In this document: positions 17,346 to 28,989 of the stretch, one piece after another
How positions within the stretch are numbered: the stretch's first letter is position 1
Layout of the letters: each line of letters begins with the position of its first letter
From: QQUJ01 sp050287605
Lineage (GTDB): Bacteria > Pseudomonadota > Gammaproteobacteria > QQUJ01
Reading direction: 5' to 3'
Assembly (NCBI GenBank): GCA_050287605.1
Contig: JBNKCG010000070.1
Coordinates: 68,328 to 132,327, forward strand
Length of the DNA: 64,000 nt
Made by a program: the position numbers and the translations under genes
Notes under the pieces: generated by a model
What the model was told of the DNA's origin: nothing
Database searches by the model: none
The model's input: only the letters and a program-made list of their open reading frames with translations

Positions 17346-19874
17346 TTAGAACGGCAGTTTGAGATCCGATTTTACCGCCAACAGCTGCTCGCGAAACGCC
17401 TCCTGGATGCGCTTCAACGCCTCGGCGGTGTCGCCCTCAAAACGCAGCACCAGAACCGGCGTGGTGTTGGAGGCGCGCACCAGGCCGAAGCCGTCGGCGA
17501 AGTCGGCGCGCACGCCGTCGATAACCGTCACTTCGGCATCCGGGAACTGCGCCCGCGCCACCAGCTCTTCGACCAGCGCGTGCTGTTCGCCCTCCTTCAC
17601 CGCGACGTTGAGCTCCGGTGTGCTGACGCTTTCCGGCACCTGGGCGAAGATCTCGCTGGCCGGCACCGGTTCGCTGCTGAGAATCTCCAGCAAGCGCGCC
17701 GCGGCGTACATGGCGTCATCGAAGCCGTACCAGCGCTCCTTGAAGAAGAAGTGGCCGCTCATCTCGCCGGCCAGCAGCGCGCCGGTCTTCTTCATCGCCG
17801 CTTTGATCAGCGAGTGGCCGGTCTTCCACATCATCGGTTGGCCGGCGTGCTCGGCGATGACGCGCTTCAGGTGGCGCGAACATTTGACGTCGTAGATGAC
17901 GCTCGCCCCCGGATGGCGCAGCAGCAGATCTTTGGCAAACAGCATCAGCAGGCGATCCGGATAGATAACCTTGCCGCGTTCGTCCACCACCCCCAGGCGG
18001 TCGCCGTCGCCATCGAAGGCGACGCCCAGATCGGCGCCCGACTCGCGCACCTTGGCGATGAGTTCGCGCAGGTTCTCCGGTTTACCGGGATCCGGGTGGT
18101 GGTTGGGGAAGTTGCCGTCCACCTCGCAATAGAGCTCGGTAACGTCGCAGCCCAACTCGCGCAGCAGGCGCGGTGCAACCATGCCGGCCACCCCGTTGCC
18201 GCAGTCCACCACCACCTTCATCCTGCGTGCCACCTGCACGTCGCCGGTGATGCGCGCCACGTAATCGTCCAGCACCGACTGCTGGGTGATACTGCCGTCG
18301 CCGGTGAGCAGGTTGCCGGTCTGGATGCGCGCGCGCAGGGCCTGGATCGCGTCGCCGGACAGGGTCTCGTCGCGCAGCATCATCTTCAGGCCATTGTAGT
18401 TGGGCGGATTGTGGCTGCCGGTGACCGCCACGCCCGAGCCGGTGCGCAGGTACTGAGTGGCGAAATAGAGCACCGGCGTGGGCGCCATGCCGATATCGAT
18501 CACGTCGCGGCCGCTGCGCATGAAACCGCGCGCCAGCGCCTCGGAAAGCTCGGGACCCGAGAGCCGGCCGTCGCGGCCCACCACCACCAGCTGCTGGCCG
18601 CGCTCGAAGGCGTCGCTGCCCAGCGCCCGGCCGATGGACTCGACCACCTCGGGAGTCAGGGTATCGCCCACCACGCCGCGGATATCGTAGGCGCGGAAGA
18701 TGCTCGCCGGGACCTTCTCCAGCTTCGGCGCCTTGACCTGGGGCTCGTCCTCCTCGAGCTCCAGTCCGCCGGTATCGGGGAACAGGGAACCGCCCACCTC
18801 AGGATGTGGCGCCGACTTCGAGGCCGGCTTCGCCACCGGCGTCGCGACGAACTCCTGCCCCATGTTGAGCAGCAATTCCACCGTGATGCGGCTATTGGCG
18901 AGCCGTACCGGGTACGCCGCCGCGAGTTTGCGGTTGAGGATGTCCTTGACCAGGTTCAATACCGTGACCTGATCGCGACGCATGGCGCCGGAGATGAGGC
19001 GAAACATCACGTAGATGACCACCCCCAGCAGTACCGCACCCACGCCGAACGCCGCGAGGTAAGGGATCAACCCTTCCATGAGACCGCCGGAGCTGACATC
19101 GGGCCAGTACAGCAGCACCCAACGAGTGGCCGGCACGTTGACGCGCACCGCCGCCGCGTCGGCGCCGACACTGCCACGCCGAGCGAGGAGCACGTTACCC
19201 TGGCGCACCTCCACGCCGCCTGTTCCCAGGCGCAGTTCGCCGACCACCTGACTCAGCCGCGCCGCGGAATAGGTGGCGACGAGCACCCCGAGCAGGCGTC
19301 CGTCCACCCCTTGTACCCGACGCACGAGATTGTAGTGCGCCTGGTCGGTACCCGGCAGAATCACCTCCGCAACGGGAAACCGGTCACTTTGCTCGGCCTC
19401 GCGAAGTTGCTGCAGGTCCGCGTAGCCCAGCGGCGGTTTGTCCTCCGGATCCACCTGATCGACCCCGGCAGGCAGCAGCCGCAGCCGCTCCACCCCCGGC
19501 AGCAGGCGCGCCAATTCGGCAGCCCGCGCCTTGGCCACCGCACGGTCGCCGTCACGCAACGCCTGCACCACGGCGGGGTCGCCCGCCATGCCGTTCAACG
19601 TACCCATGGGTTGAGTCGCCAGATCCTGGACGGCGCTGGCATAAGCGACGCTGGCCGCTTCGGTGGCCTGCTGGCGCAGCGCGCCACCCTGCATCTGGAA
19701 CATCTGCAGCAACACGAACCCGGCGGCCATCAGTACCGCGGCGGCGACGATGAACAGCAGTACGCCGTAGTTGCCGAGGTTGGTACCACCGTTGCGCTTG
19801 GCGACTTTGCCCGGGTTCGCACCCGCAGACCGAGCGGCGCCAGCGCCGTTATTGCTCTTTTTCCGTTTCAGCAT
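17346..19874 (-). CDS. algC: AlgC-type phosphomannomutase/phosphoglucomutase, long membrane-anchored form
   Basis: Interconverts hexose 6- and 1-phosphates for LPS, alginate-type and other polysaccharide precursors. The 842 residues are nearly twice the usual catalytic size. Residues 1-380 add a transmembrane helix (YGVLLFIVAAAVLMAAGFVLL), a periplasmic region of about 220 residues and a second helix (YLAAFGVGAVLLGVVIYVMFRL), followed by an acidic linker. The mutase proper begins near SIFRAYDIRGVVGDTL. The phosphoserine is Ser487 in AVTGSHNPPNYNG, and the metal loop DGDGDR is at about 621-626. Such N-terminal extensions occur in some Pseudomonas AlgC proteins. It follows dut and precedes argB. 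Confidence 0.92.
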   Translation of the reverse strand: MLKRKKSNNGAGAARSAGANPGKVAKRNGGTNLGNYGVLLFIVAAAVLMAAGFVLLQMFQMQGGALRQQATEAASVAYASAVQDLATQPMGTLNGMAGDPAVVQALRDGDRAVAKARAAELARLLPGVERLRLLPAGVDQVDPEDKPPLGYADLQQLREAEQSDRFPVAEVILPGTDQAHYNLVRRVQGVDGRLLGVLVATYSAARLSQVVGELRLGTGGVEVRQGNVLLARRGSVGADAAAVRVNVPATRWVLLYWPDVSSGGLMEGLIPYLAAFGVGAVLLGVVIYVMFRLISGAMRRDQVTVLNLVKDILNRKLAAAYPVRLANSRITVELLLNMGQEFVATPVAKPASKSAPHPEVGGSLFPDTGGLELEEDEPQVKAPKLEKVPASIFRAYDIRGVVGDTLTPEVVESIGRALGSDAFERGQQLVVVGRDGRLSGPELSEALARGFMRSGRDVIDIGMAPTPVLYFATQYLRTGSGVAVTGSHNPPNYNGLKMMLRDETLSGDAIQALRARIQTGNLLTGDGSITQQSVLDDYVARITGDVQVARRMKVVVDCGNGVAGMVAPRLLRELGCDVTELYCEVDGNFPNHHPDPGKPENLRELIAKVRESGADLGVAFDGDGDRLGVVDERGKVIYPDRLLMLFAKDLLLRHPGASVIYDVKCSRHLKRVIAEHAGQPMMWKTGHSLIKAAMKKTGALLAGEMSGHFFFKERWYGFDDAMYAAARLLEILSSEPVPASEIFAQVPESVSTPELNVAVKEGEQHALVEELVARAQFPDAEVTVIDGVRADFADGFGLVRASNTTPVLVLRFEGDTAEALKRIQEAFREQLLAVKSDLKLPF

Positions 19875-20017
19875 GGTTGCGCCAAGGCACGCGGACCGAT
19901 CACCCTGGGTGGTCGCCGCCCTGTTCCTCTTAGATGGGTTGTTGTGGGCATCGGTCTAGCGGGCAAACCCCTCCGAAACCGACCGCTGGTTGTTCTCTTC
20001 CCGGTACCGCTCGCCGA

Positions 20018-20473
20018 TCAATGCCGCCCCGAATGGCCAAACCCTCCGGCTCCGCGGTGACTTTGCTCAAATTCCTCCACCACCTCGAACTCGGCGCGCA
20101 CGACCGGCACCAGTACCAATTGGGCGATCCGTTCACCGATTTCGATGGTAAAGGAGTTGCCACCCCGATTCCAGCAAGAGACGAAGAGCTGTCCCTGGTA
20201 GTCGGAATCGATCAAACCCACCAGATTGCCCAGCACGATCCCGTGCTTATGCCCCAATCCGGAACGCGGCAGAATCACGGCAGCCAGCGAAGGATCGGCG
20301 ATGTGGATGGCCAGCCCGGTGGGGATCAAATGCGTCTCGCCGGGCGCAATCTGCAACGGAGCATCCAGGCAGGCGCGCAGGTCCATGCCCGCCGACCCGT
20401 CGGTGGCGTAGGCGGGCAGCGGCAGCTCGGAGCCGATGCGGGGGTCGATAATCTTGACTTCAATCTTGTGCAT
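20018..20473 (-). CDS. dut: Deoxyuridine 5'-triphosphate nucleotidohydrolase (dUTPase)
   Basis: Hydrolyses dUTP to dUMP and pyrophosphate, keeping uracil out of DNA and feeding dTMP synthesis. The 151 residues contain all five trimeric dUTPase motifs: ATDGSAGMDLRA, LPRSGLGHKHGIVLGN, GLIDSDYQGQ, RIAQLVLVPV and the C-terminal GAGGFGHSGR arm that closes the active site. It overlaps the coaBC 3' end by 14 nt, so the two genes are translationally linked. Confidence 0.96.
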   Translation of the reverse strand: MHKIEVKIIDPRIGSELPLPAYATDGSAGMDLRACLDAPLQIAPGETHLIPTGLAIHIADPSLAAVILPRSGLGHKHGIVLGNLVGLIDSDYQGQLFVSCWNRGGNSFTIEIGERIAQLVLVPVVRAEFEVVEEFEQSHRGAGGFGHSGRH

Positions 20474-21653
20474 GGAATCGCTCGGCGATGAGGGAAACTA
20501 GCTGTTCGGCCAACCGCTCCTTGGGGGCGTCGGGAAGATCGCACGCGCCGCCCTGCCACATCACCGTCAGCGCATTGGTGGCGGTTTCGAAGCCCTGCCC
20601 CGGCCCCACCTGGTTGGCGGCGATCATGTCGAGCCCCTTGCGTTCGAGCTTGGCGCGCGCGTAAGCCTGAACCTGATCGGTCTCAGCGGCAAAACCCACC
20701 GTAAACGGCCCCGGCGTGCAGGCGGCGACGGCGGCGAGGATGTCGTCGGTGCGCTCCAGGGCGAGGGCCAGCTCCGCCTGCTCCTTCTTAATCTTCGCTC
20801 CCACAGGTTGTGCAGGCCGATAGTCGGCCACCGCGGCGGCACCGATATAGATGTCGCAGTCAGCGACGCGCCCCAGTACGGCTTGGAACATCTCGGCGGC
20901 GCTCTCCACGCCGACGTGCTCCACGCCAGGCGGCGGCGCCAGCGCGACGGGGCCGCTGACCAGGGTCACCCGCGCCCCGGCTCGCACCGCTGCGGCGGCG
21001 ACGGCGTAACCCATGCGTCCCGAGCTGCGGTTGCTGAGAAAGCGCACCGGATCGACCGCCTCGCGCGTGGGGCCGGCGCTCACCAGCACCCGCGCGCCCT
21101 GCAGCGCTCCCGGCGCGGCACCGTCGAGTCCGGCGACCAACTCCACCGGCTCCAGCATGCGCCCCGCCCCAATCTCGCCGCAGGCGAGGTCGCCGGCGGC
21201 CGGACCCAGCAGCCGCACGCCGCGCTCGGTGAGCAGCCGTACGTTGGCCTGGGTGGCGGCGTTGGCCCACATCTTGGTGTTCATGGCCGGCGCCACGCTG
21301 AGCGGCGCCTCGGTCGCCAGGCACAGGGTGCTCAGCAGATCGTCGGCCAAGCCGTGGGCCAGCTTGGCCAGGAAGTGGGCGCTGGCCGGCGCCACCAGTA
21401 CCTGGTCGGCCCAGCGCGCCAGTTCGATATGGCCCATGCCGGCCTCGGCCTGGGGGTCCAGCAACTCGGTGTGAGCGGGGTGGCCGGAGACCGCCTGCAG
21501 CGTCAACGGCGTGATGAACGCCTGCGCACCGCGCGTCATCACCACCCGCACCTCGGCCCCCGCCTCGCCCAGGCGGCGTACCAAGTCGGCGCTCTTGTAG
21601 GCGGCGATGCCGCCTGTTACGCCGACCAGAATTCGTTTTCCATTCAAGCTCAT
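20460..21653 (-). CDS. coaBC: CoaBC, phosphopantothenoylcysteine decarboxylase/synthetase
   Basis: Bifunctional enzyme of coenzyme A synthesis. The N-terminal FMN-dependent CoaC domain (LVGVTGGIAAYKSADLVRRL, PASAHFLAKLAHGLADDLLS, PAMNTKMW) decarboxylates 4'-phosphopantothenoylcysteine. The C-terminal CoaB domain (SAGPTREAVDPVRFLSNRSSGRMGYA, AAAVADYRP, KIKKEQ, VGFAAETDQ) ligates cysteine using CTP. At 397 residues the length is normal. It is the first gene of the coaBC-dut-algC-argB-slmA series and is divergent from radC. Confidence 0.95.
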   Translation of the reverse strand: MSLNGKRILVGVTGGIAAYKSADLVRRLGEAGAEVRVVMTRGAQAFITPLTLQAVSGHPAHTELLDPQAEAGMGHIELARWADQVLVAPASAHFLAKLAHGLADDLLSTLCLATEAPLSVAPAMNTKMWANAATQANVRLLTERGVRLLGPAAGDLACGEIGAGRMLEPVELVAGLDGAAPGALQGARVLVSAGPTREAVDPVRFLSNRSSGRMGYAVAAAAVRAGARVTLVSGPVALAPPPGVEHVGVESAAEMFQAVLGRVADCDIYIGAAAVADYRPAQPVGAKIKKEQAELALALERTDDILAAVAACTPGPFTVGFAAETDQVQAYARAKLERKGLDMIAANQVGPGQGFETATNALTVMWQGGACDLPDAPKERLAEQLVSLIAERFHAQD

Positions 21654-21654
21654 A

Positions 21655-21683
21655 TTGGCACCCGCGGATCCGGCGCATAAGAT
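21655..21683 (+). promoter_or_regulatory. Predicted sigma70 promoter of radC
   Basis: TTGGCA (21655-21660), exactly 17 nt, then TAAGAT (21678-21683). It lies directly outside the coaBC start codon. The transcript would start near 21690 and reach the AAGGAGGTG ribosome-binding site of radC. Confidence 0.6.
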
Positions 21684-21743
21684 AACATCGCGTCAGACGG
21701 GATCGCCACTGGACGCGCCCATCACACAAGGAGGTGTCACCCC

Positions 21744-22418
21744 ATGCCCATCACCGACTGGCCGGCGGCGGAGCGCCCGCGCGAGAAGCTGTTGGAGCGC
21801 GGTCCCCAGGCCCTTTCCGATGCCGAACTGCTGGCAATCTTTCTGCGCACCGGCCTGCCCGGCAAGACCGCCGTGGACCTGGCCCGCGAACTGCTCGCCG
21901 ACCTGGGTGGGCTGCGCCCGCTGCTGCAGGCCGATCGCCGCACTTTTTGTGCACGCCCCGGCCTCGGCGCCAGCAAATACGCCCAGCTTCAGGCGGTGCT
22001 GGAAATGTCCCGCCGCCACCTGGGCGAGACGCTGGCCCGCGGCGAGGCGCTGACCGACCCCGACGCCACCCGCCGCTACCTCACGGCCCAGCTGCGCGAC
22101 CGCCCCCACGAGGTGTTCGCGGCCCTGTTCCTGGACAACCGCCACCGCATCATCGCCTTCGAGGAGCTGTTTCGCGGCACCATCAACGGCGCCTCGGTGC
22201 ATCCACGCGAGGTGCTGCGCCGCTGCCTGGAGCTCAACGCCGCCGCGCTCATCGTCGCCCACAACCACCCCTCGGGCGTGGCCGAACCCAGCACCGCCGA
22301 CCGCGCCCTGACCGAGCGCCTGCGCGACACCCTGGCCCAGATCGACGTGCGGCTGCTGGACCATATCGTCATCGGCGACGGCGAGGCGATTTCCCTGGCC
22401 GAGCGCGGTCTGCTGTGA
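21744..22418 (+). CDS. radC: RadC family JAB1/MPN-domain protein
   Basis: A 224-residue protein with an N-terminal helix-hairpin-helix part (ERPREKLLERGPQALSDAELLAIFLRTGLPGKTAVDLARELL) and a C-terminal JAB/MPN metalloprotease-like domain. The metal ligands lie in VAHNHPSGVAEPSTADRALTERL and a Glu in the FEELFRGTINGASVHPRE region. The historical link to DNA repair is doubtful; the true activity is unknown. A strong AGGAGGTG ribosome-binding site precedes the ATG. Position upstream of rpmB-rpmG is the normal gammaproteobacterial order. Confidence 0.93.
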   Translation: MPITDWPAAERPREKLLERGPQALSDAELLAIFLRTGLPGKTAVDLARELLADLGGLRPLLQADRRTFCARPGLGASKYAQLQAVLEMSRRHLGETLARGEALTDPDATRRYLTAQLRDRPHEVFAALFLDNRHRIIAFEELFRGTINGASVHPREVLRRCLELNAAALIVAHNHPSGVAEPSTADRALTERLRDTLAQIDVRLLDHIVIGDGEAISLAERGLL

Positions 22419-22429
22419 CGCGCCGAGTG

Positions 22430-22458
22430 TTGAGGGTTGCGGGGCTTTCTGGTATAAA
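22430..22458 (+). promoter_or_regulatory. Predicted sigma70 promoter of rpmB-rpmG
   Basis: TTGAGG (22430-22435), 17 nt, then TATAAA (22453-22458), with a predicted start near 22465 and a leader of about 50 nt. This is one of the best sigma70 matches in the window, as expected for ribosomal protein genes. Confidence 0.7.
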
Positions 22459-22514
22459 GTGCGCCCTTGCGCCGGGGGAACCGGCGCGGGATGCCGAATT
22501 TCGAGGATTTCACG

Positions 22515-22751
22515 ATGTCCAGAGTCTGCCAGGTCACGGGCAAACGCCCCACCACCGGGAACAACGTGTCGCACGCGCACAACAAGACGCGGCGCCGCTT
22601 CCTGCCCAATCTGCATACCCACCGCTTCTGGGTCGAGAGCGAGCAGCGCTACGTGAAGCTGCGCGTCTCCACCAAGGGCCTGCGCATCATCGACAAGCAG
22701 GGCATCGACACCGTGCTCGCCGATCTGCGCAAGCGCGGCGAAAAGTTCTGA
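22515..22751 (+). CDS. rpmB: 50S ribosomal protein L28
   Basis: Large-subunit ribosomal protein of 78 residues: MSRVCQVTGKRPTTGNNVSHAHNKTRRRFLPNLHTHRFWVES, the standard L28 N terminus, then VKLRVSTKGLRIIDKQGIDTVLADLR. The two in-frame ATGs further upstream would add residues absent from the family. It is followed 15 nt later by rpmG, the universal gammaproteobacterial pair. Confidence 0.97.
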   Translation: MSRVCQVTGKRPTTGNNVSHAHNKTRRRFLPNLHTHRFWVESEQRYVKLRVSTKGLRIIDKQGIDTVLADLRKRGEKF

Positions 22752-22766
22752 TAGGAGAGCAGCGCC

Positions 22767-22934
22767 ATGGCCAAATCCGCACGCGACAAGATCAAGCTGG
22801 TCTCCTCGGCCGGGACCGGGCACTTCTACACCACCACCAAAAACAAGCGCAACACGCCGGACAAGTTCGAGTTCAAGAAATACGATCCGGTGGTGCGCAA
22901 GCACGTCATCTACAAGGAAGCGAAGATCAAGTAG
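22767..22934 (+). CDS. rpmG: 50S ribosomal protein L33
   Basis: 55-residue ribosomal protein beginning MAKSARDKIKLVSSAGTGHFYTTTKNKRN and ending with HVIYKEAKIK. It lacks the two CxxC pairs of the zinc-binding form, so it is the zinc-independent paralogue type. TAGGAGAG supplies the ribosome-binding site. It lies directly after rpmB, followed by an intrinsic terminator. Confidence 0.96.
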   Translation: MAKSARDKIKLVSSAGTGHFYTTTKNKRNTPDKFEFKKYDPVVRKHVIYKEAKIK

Positions 22935-22960
22935 TTCGCGCCTCCTTGCACGACACCCGC

Positions 22961-22990
22961 AAAGCCCGGCCCAGTGCCGGGCTTTGCATT
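22961..22990 (+). terminator. Intrinsic terminator after rpmG
   Basis: A 10-bp stem AAAGCCCGGC / GCCGGGCTTT with a 5-nt loop, followed by GCATTT. It separates the ribosomal protein pair from ppdK. Confidence 0.75.
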
Positions 22991-23027
22991 TCCGTCCCCA
23001 ATTCCCCGTTCTCAGCGCTTCCACGCA

Positions 23028-23056
23028 TTGGCCACCCCGCCAAGTTAAGGTATCGT
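23028..23056 (+). promoter_or_regulatory. Candidate promoter of ppdK
   Basis: TTGGCC (23028-23033), 17 nt, then TATCGT (23051-23056), located between the rpmG terminator and ppdK. The match is moderate, but the position is sensible. Confidence 0.45.
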
Positions 23057-23155
23057 GTCCGCCACCAAGGGAGGGCCGCTGCGGGCCCGTGGGCGTCAAC
23101 CGGCATAACGAAACCCGCACCGAGCGGGACAACCGAACAAAAGGGCCAGTAACTC

Positions 23156-25822
<2,667 letters not shown>

Positions 25823-26126
25823 CCGCGGAGTCAGCGCCGGAGCGGCTCAAGCCTTGGCCCGCTCGACGACGCCAGGGGCGCAAAGAGGGTAGAAGGGAAA
25901 AACGCCTGTAACGTTCTTTGTGTCCTTGGCGTCTTGGCGAGAAGACAGAGAGTGCATTCAACACATGCTGATCTCTCGCCAAGGCGCCAAGCACGCCAAG
26001 GTAGAAACCAACCCGTTGCGAACTTAGCGTCTCAGCCGCTTGGCGCGAGATCGGAACCTATGCACTTGGCTGGTCGCCACACCGACGACCGCGCCTGCTC
26101 ACGAATCGCTCCTGCCGGCCCTCCAC
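25823..26126. repeat. Intergenic tract with a short inverted repeat
   Basis: About 300 nt without a gene. Its core is an imperfect inverted repeat: left arm near 25921-25951 (CCTTGGCGTCTTGGCGAGA, then CAGAGAG) and right arm near 25971-26002 (TCTCTCGCCAAGG, then GCACGCCAAGG), with an 18-nt spacer. A related GCCAGGGGCGCAAAGA piece lies at 25870-25885. These motifs resemble the dispersed short intergenic repeats of many environmental proteobacteria. No open reading frame or terminal features of an insertion sequence are seen. Confidence 0.55.
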
Positions 26127-26543
26127 TCACCGAATCTTCGCGCGAATGCGCTCTGCCAACGCGCCGATCGCCTCCATGTCCCCCGGGCGCAGCCCCCAGT
26201 TGAGGCTGAGCTCGTCGTCCAGCTGCCGCGGCAGCACGTGCATGTGGAAGTGGAACACCGACTGGGCGGCCGCCCGGCCATTGCACTGCAGCAGATTCAA
26301 CCCTGGTGGATCGAGCACCTCCTGCACCGCCATCGCCACGCGCTGCGCGCTATGCACTACGGCGCTCAGCACTTCCGGAGGAACCGCGAACAGATCGGAA
26401 CTGTGCCCCTTGGGAATCACCAGGGCGTGGCCTTCGCTGGCCGGGTTGATGTCCATGAACGCCAGGGTGACGTCGTCTTCGTAGAGCTTGAAGCAGGGAA
26501 TCTCGCCGGCAACGATTTTGCAGAAAATGCAGTCAGCGGACAT
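26127..26543 (-). CDS. HIT family nucleotide-binding protein (HinT-like)
   Basis: A 138-residue purine nucleoside phosphoramidase-type HIT protein. It begins SADCIFCKIVAGEIPCFKLYEDD, with two cysteines placed as in zinc-containing HIT proteins, and carries the catalytic triad motif HFHMHVLP near residue 97. The C-terminal extension after the motif (LNWGLRPGDMEAIGALAERI) is somewhat longer than in E. coli HinT and closer to the Fhit/YcfF-related environmental group. GAGGAG precedes the ATG. It lies downstream of the PAS-GGDEF gene in opposite genomic order but on the same strand. Confidence 0.9.
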   Translation of the reverse strand: MSADCIFCKIVAGEIPCFKLYEDDVTLAFMDINPASEGHALVIPKGHSSDLFAVPPEVLSAVVHSAQRVAMAVQEVLDPPGLNLLQCNGRAAAQSVFHFHMHVLPRQLDDELSLNWGLRPGDMEAIGALAERIRAKIR

Positions 26544-26631
26544 GGGGGACTCCTCGGAAAGGTGGGGGCATCGATCTTACTCGATCCCGGCACAGAATCC
26601 CGCGCACTGCGGGGGGTGCCGCGGGCTGTGG

Positions 26632-28836
26632 CTAGTCGTCCAGGCTCAACTCGCCCTGATCGAGCAACGCACCGGGCGATGCGTAGCAGTGGTAGCGGTT
26701 GCTGCCCTGTTGCTTGGCCACGTACATGGCGGCATCGGCATGGCGCAGCAACGCCTCGCCGTCGCCGGCATCGTCGGGGTAAACGCTGATGCCGATGCTG
26801 GTCCCGATCATCACCCGTTTATCGTCCAGTTGGATGGGCTTGGCGAAGCGCGACAGGATCTTGCCCGCCACCAGCGCCGCATCGTCAACGCCGTTGACGT
26901 CCTCGAGCAGAATGACGAACTCGTCGCCGCCCAGCCGCGCCACGGTATCGCCCAGGCGCACCGACTCGCGCAGGCGCTGGGCGCTGCGCTTGAGCACCTC
27001 GTCGCCCATCGCGTGACCGAGGGTGTCGTTGACCAGCTTGAAGTGGTCGAGATCGAGAAAACAGATGGCCACGCGCGCGTTGTTGCGCTGCGCCTTGACC
27101 AGGGTCTGCGAGAGCCGGTCGTTGAACAGCAGCCGGTTGGGTAGACCGGTAAGTATGTCGTGGTGCGCCAAGTGGTCGAGACGTCGCTCGGCGAGCTTGC
27201 GCTCGGTGATGTCGCGGCTGAACGCCAGCACGTGCTCGGTGCCTGCCAGCTCGATCACTCCCATGCGCACCTCCACGGGGAATCGCGAATTGTCACGGCG
27301 CCGGTACTCGGTCTCCAGCATCACGGTGCGCCCGCGCTCCAGCCCCTGCCACGCCCACGCTTCCTCCTCACAGTGCTGGTCGAAATCGCAGATGTTCATG
27401 GTCAGCAGTTCGTCGCGGCTGTAGCCGAGCATCTCGCAGGCGACGTGGTTCACGTCCAGCAACCGGCCGCGGCAATCGTGGACGAAAATGGGATCGACCG
27501 CATACTCCACCACCGTGCGGAACCGTGCCTCGCTCTCGCGCAGGGCATCCTCGGCCACCATGCGCTCGGTGATATCGCGCACGATACCGAAGGCACCGTT
27601 CGGCTCACCGTTGTGGGTCAGCGGCGAGGCGGTGATCTCCATGGTCAGCCAGGCCCCGAACTGGGCGCGCAGGCGAAACGTGAAGCGCGGCGGCGACTTG
27701 CCCGCCGCCAACCCCGCCAGGTGCAACCGCGCCGGCGCAACGTCATCGGGATGGAGCAGATCGAGCAAATGGTTGCCCAGCCACTCTTCGCGCCCCCAGC
27801 CGGTCACCGCTTCGAACGCCGAATTGAGCGAGGTGATGCGCCCTTCCAGCGAAAGCGTGAAGATGATGTCACGGGCGTTTTCCACCAGGCTGCGGTAACG
27901 CTCGCCCGAGACGTTGAGGACTTGCTCGGCATCGCCCATCTTGGCCAGGGCATGGGCACAGCAGATCAGCCCGCCGCCGTCGGCGCCCTGCGCGGTGATG
28001 GTGGCGTAGACGCCCACCGACCCGCCGTAGCGGTGACGCAGCCGGATCACCAGGTTGAGCGCCGCCGCGCTGCGTGCCGGCAGCTTGAGCAGGCGCTTGC
28101 CCAGGGCGCGGCGCTCTTCGGGGACCGCGAGAAAGGTCAGTGGCTGACCGATCACCTCGCAGGAGGAGTATCCCAGCAGCCGTTCGGCGCCGCGGTTCCA
28201 ACCGCTGATCACGCCGCTGCTGTCGGTGGCGACGACGGCGCAGTGGACCTGCTCCAACACCTGCCAACCGCGTTTGACGTGGTCTTCCTGCTGGCGCCGC
28301 TCGGTGACATCCCGCACCCAGGCCTGCCAGCACGACGCGCGGCCGTCGAAATAGACCAACCACTCCATCCAGCGAAAACCGTCGGCGCCGATCCAGAACC
28401 GATGCTCGGCCAACTGCGGAGGTTCGCCGTCGACCATACGCTGCAGCGCCTTGCGTACGGCCGCCCTGTCTTCGGGGTGGGCAAGATCGATCAGCGAGCG
28501 CGCATCCCGCTCGGGACCCGGCAGCAGACGCCTGGCCACTGCCTCGGCGGCCTGCTCGGTGGCCGACCCCGCAGGATTCGGGGGCAACGGCCGCGAGCCA
28601 CCCACCAGCGCGGCGACACCGCCTTCGGCATGCATCGACGATTGCAGTGCAAGCGACTGCGTACGCCGCCCCAGACTCCAGAGCAAGGCGGCGCTTGCCA
28701 GCAGAGCGAGCGCCGCCTTCAGGCCGGCGTGCGGTCCTGCCTGAGAGAGTTCCGTTAGCAGGGTCAAAAGCGCGATCCCCAACGCCCCCGACAAACCTAC
28801 CCGGATGATTTTTGTTGTTGTACGGCGCTCCAACAT
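26632..28836 (-). CDS. Membrane-anchored multi-PAS diguanylate cyclase
   Basis: Predicted diguanylate cyclase of 734 residues. Two N-terminal membrane helices (LSGALGIALLTLLTEL; LKAALALLASAALLWSLG) are followed by about four PAS/PAC units, each ending in a (V/I)RDxTER signature (near residues 190, 430 and 555, with one more degenerate unit at about 200-310). The C-terminal GGDEF domain (LDHLAHHDILTGLPNRLLFNDRL...ARLGGDEFVILLEDV) has intact active-site residues. No EAL domain is present. It should make c-di-GMP in response to several internal signals. It stands alone between the HIT gene and bioD. Confidence 0.9.
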   Translation of the reverse strand: MLERRTTTKIIRVGLSGALGIALLTLLTELSQAGPHAGLKAALALLASAALLWSLGRRTQSLALQSSMHAEGGVAALVGGSRPLPPNPAGSATEQAAEAVARRLLPGPERDARSLIDLAHPEDRAAVRKALQRMVDGEPPQLAEHRFWIGADGFRWMEWLVYFDGRASCWQAWVRDVTERRQQEDHVKRGWQVLEQVHCAVVATDSSGVISGWNRGAERLLGYSSCEVIGQPLTFLAVPEERRALGKRLLKLPARSAAALNLVIRLRHRYGGSVGVYATITAQGADGGGLICCAHALAKMGDAEQVLNVSGERYRSLVENARDIIFTLSLEGRITSLNSAFEAVTGWGREEWLGNHLLDLLHPDDVAPARLHLAGLAAGKSPPRFTFRLRAQFGAWLTMEITASPLTHNGEPNGAFGIVRDITERMVAEDALRESEARFRTVVEYAVDPIFVHDCRGRLLDVNHVACEMLGYSRDELLTMNICDFDQHCEEEAWAWQGLERGRTVMLETEYRRRDNSRFPVEVRMGVIELAGTEHVLAFSRDITERKLAERRLDHLAHHDILTGLPNRLLFNDRLSQTLVKAQRNNARVAICFLDLDHFKLVNDTLGHAMGDEVLKRSAQRLRESVRLGDTVARLGGDEFVILLEDVNGVDDAALVAGKILSRFAKPIQLDDKRVMIGTSIGISVYPDDAGDGEALLRHADAAMYVAKQQGSNRYHCYASPGALLDQGELSLDD

Positions 28837-28989
28837 CCGTGTAGCACCTAATTGGTGGAAATTTGGGATTGCGGAATATTGAAGGCCCGGACGCAGCCGT
28901 TCAATAGCAGTTAGCCGTGCTTTCTGAGGGGAAATCGGGGAAACCGCTGTAAGCTGCGGATGACACTGAAAGAAGCGGTTGAAAAAAAT

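Noticed and set aside
17208..20060. A 950-codon open frame on the plus strand opposite algC
   Set aside because: It is the antisense shadow of a high-GC gene. algC has every catalytic motif and normal neighbours; the antisense product is a His/Arg/Gln-rich, low-complexity string with no domain.
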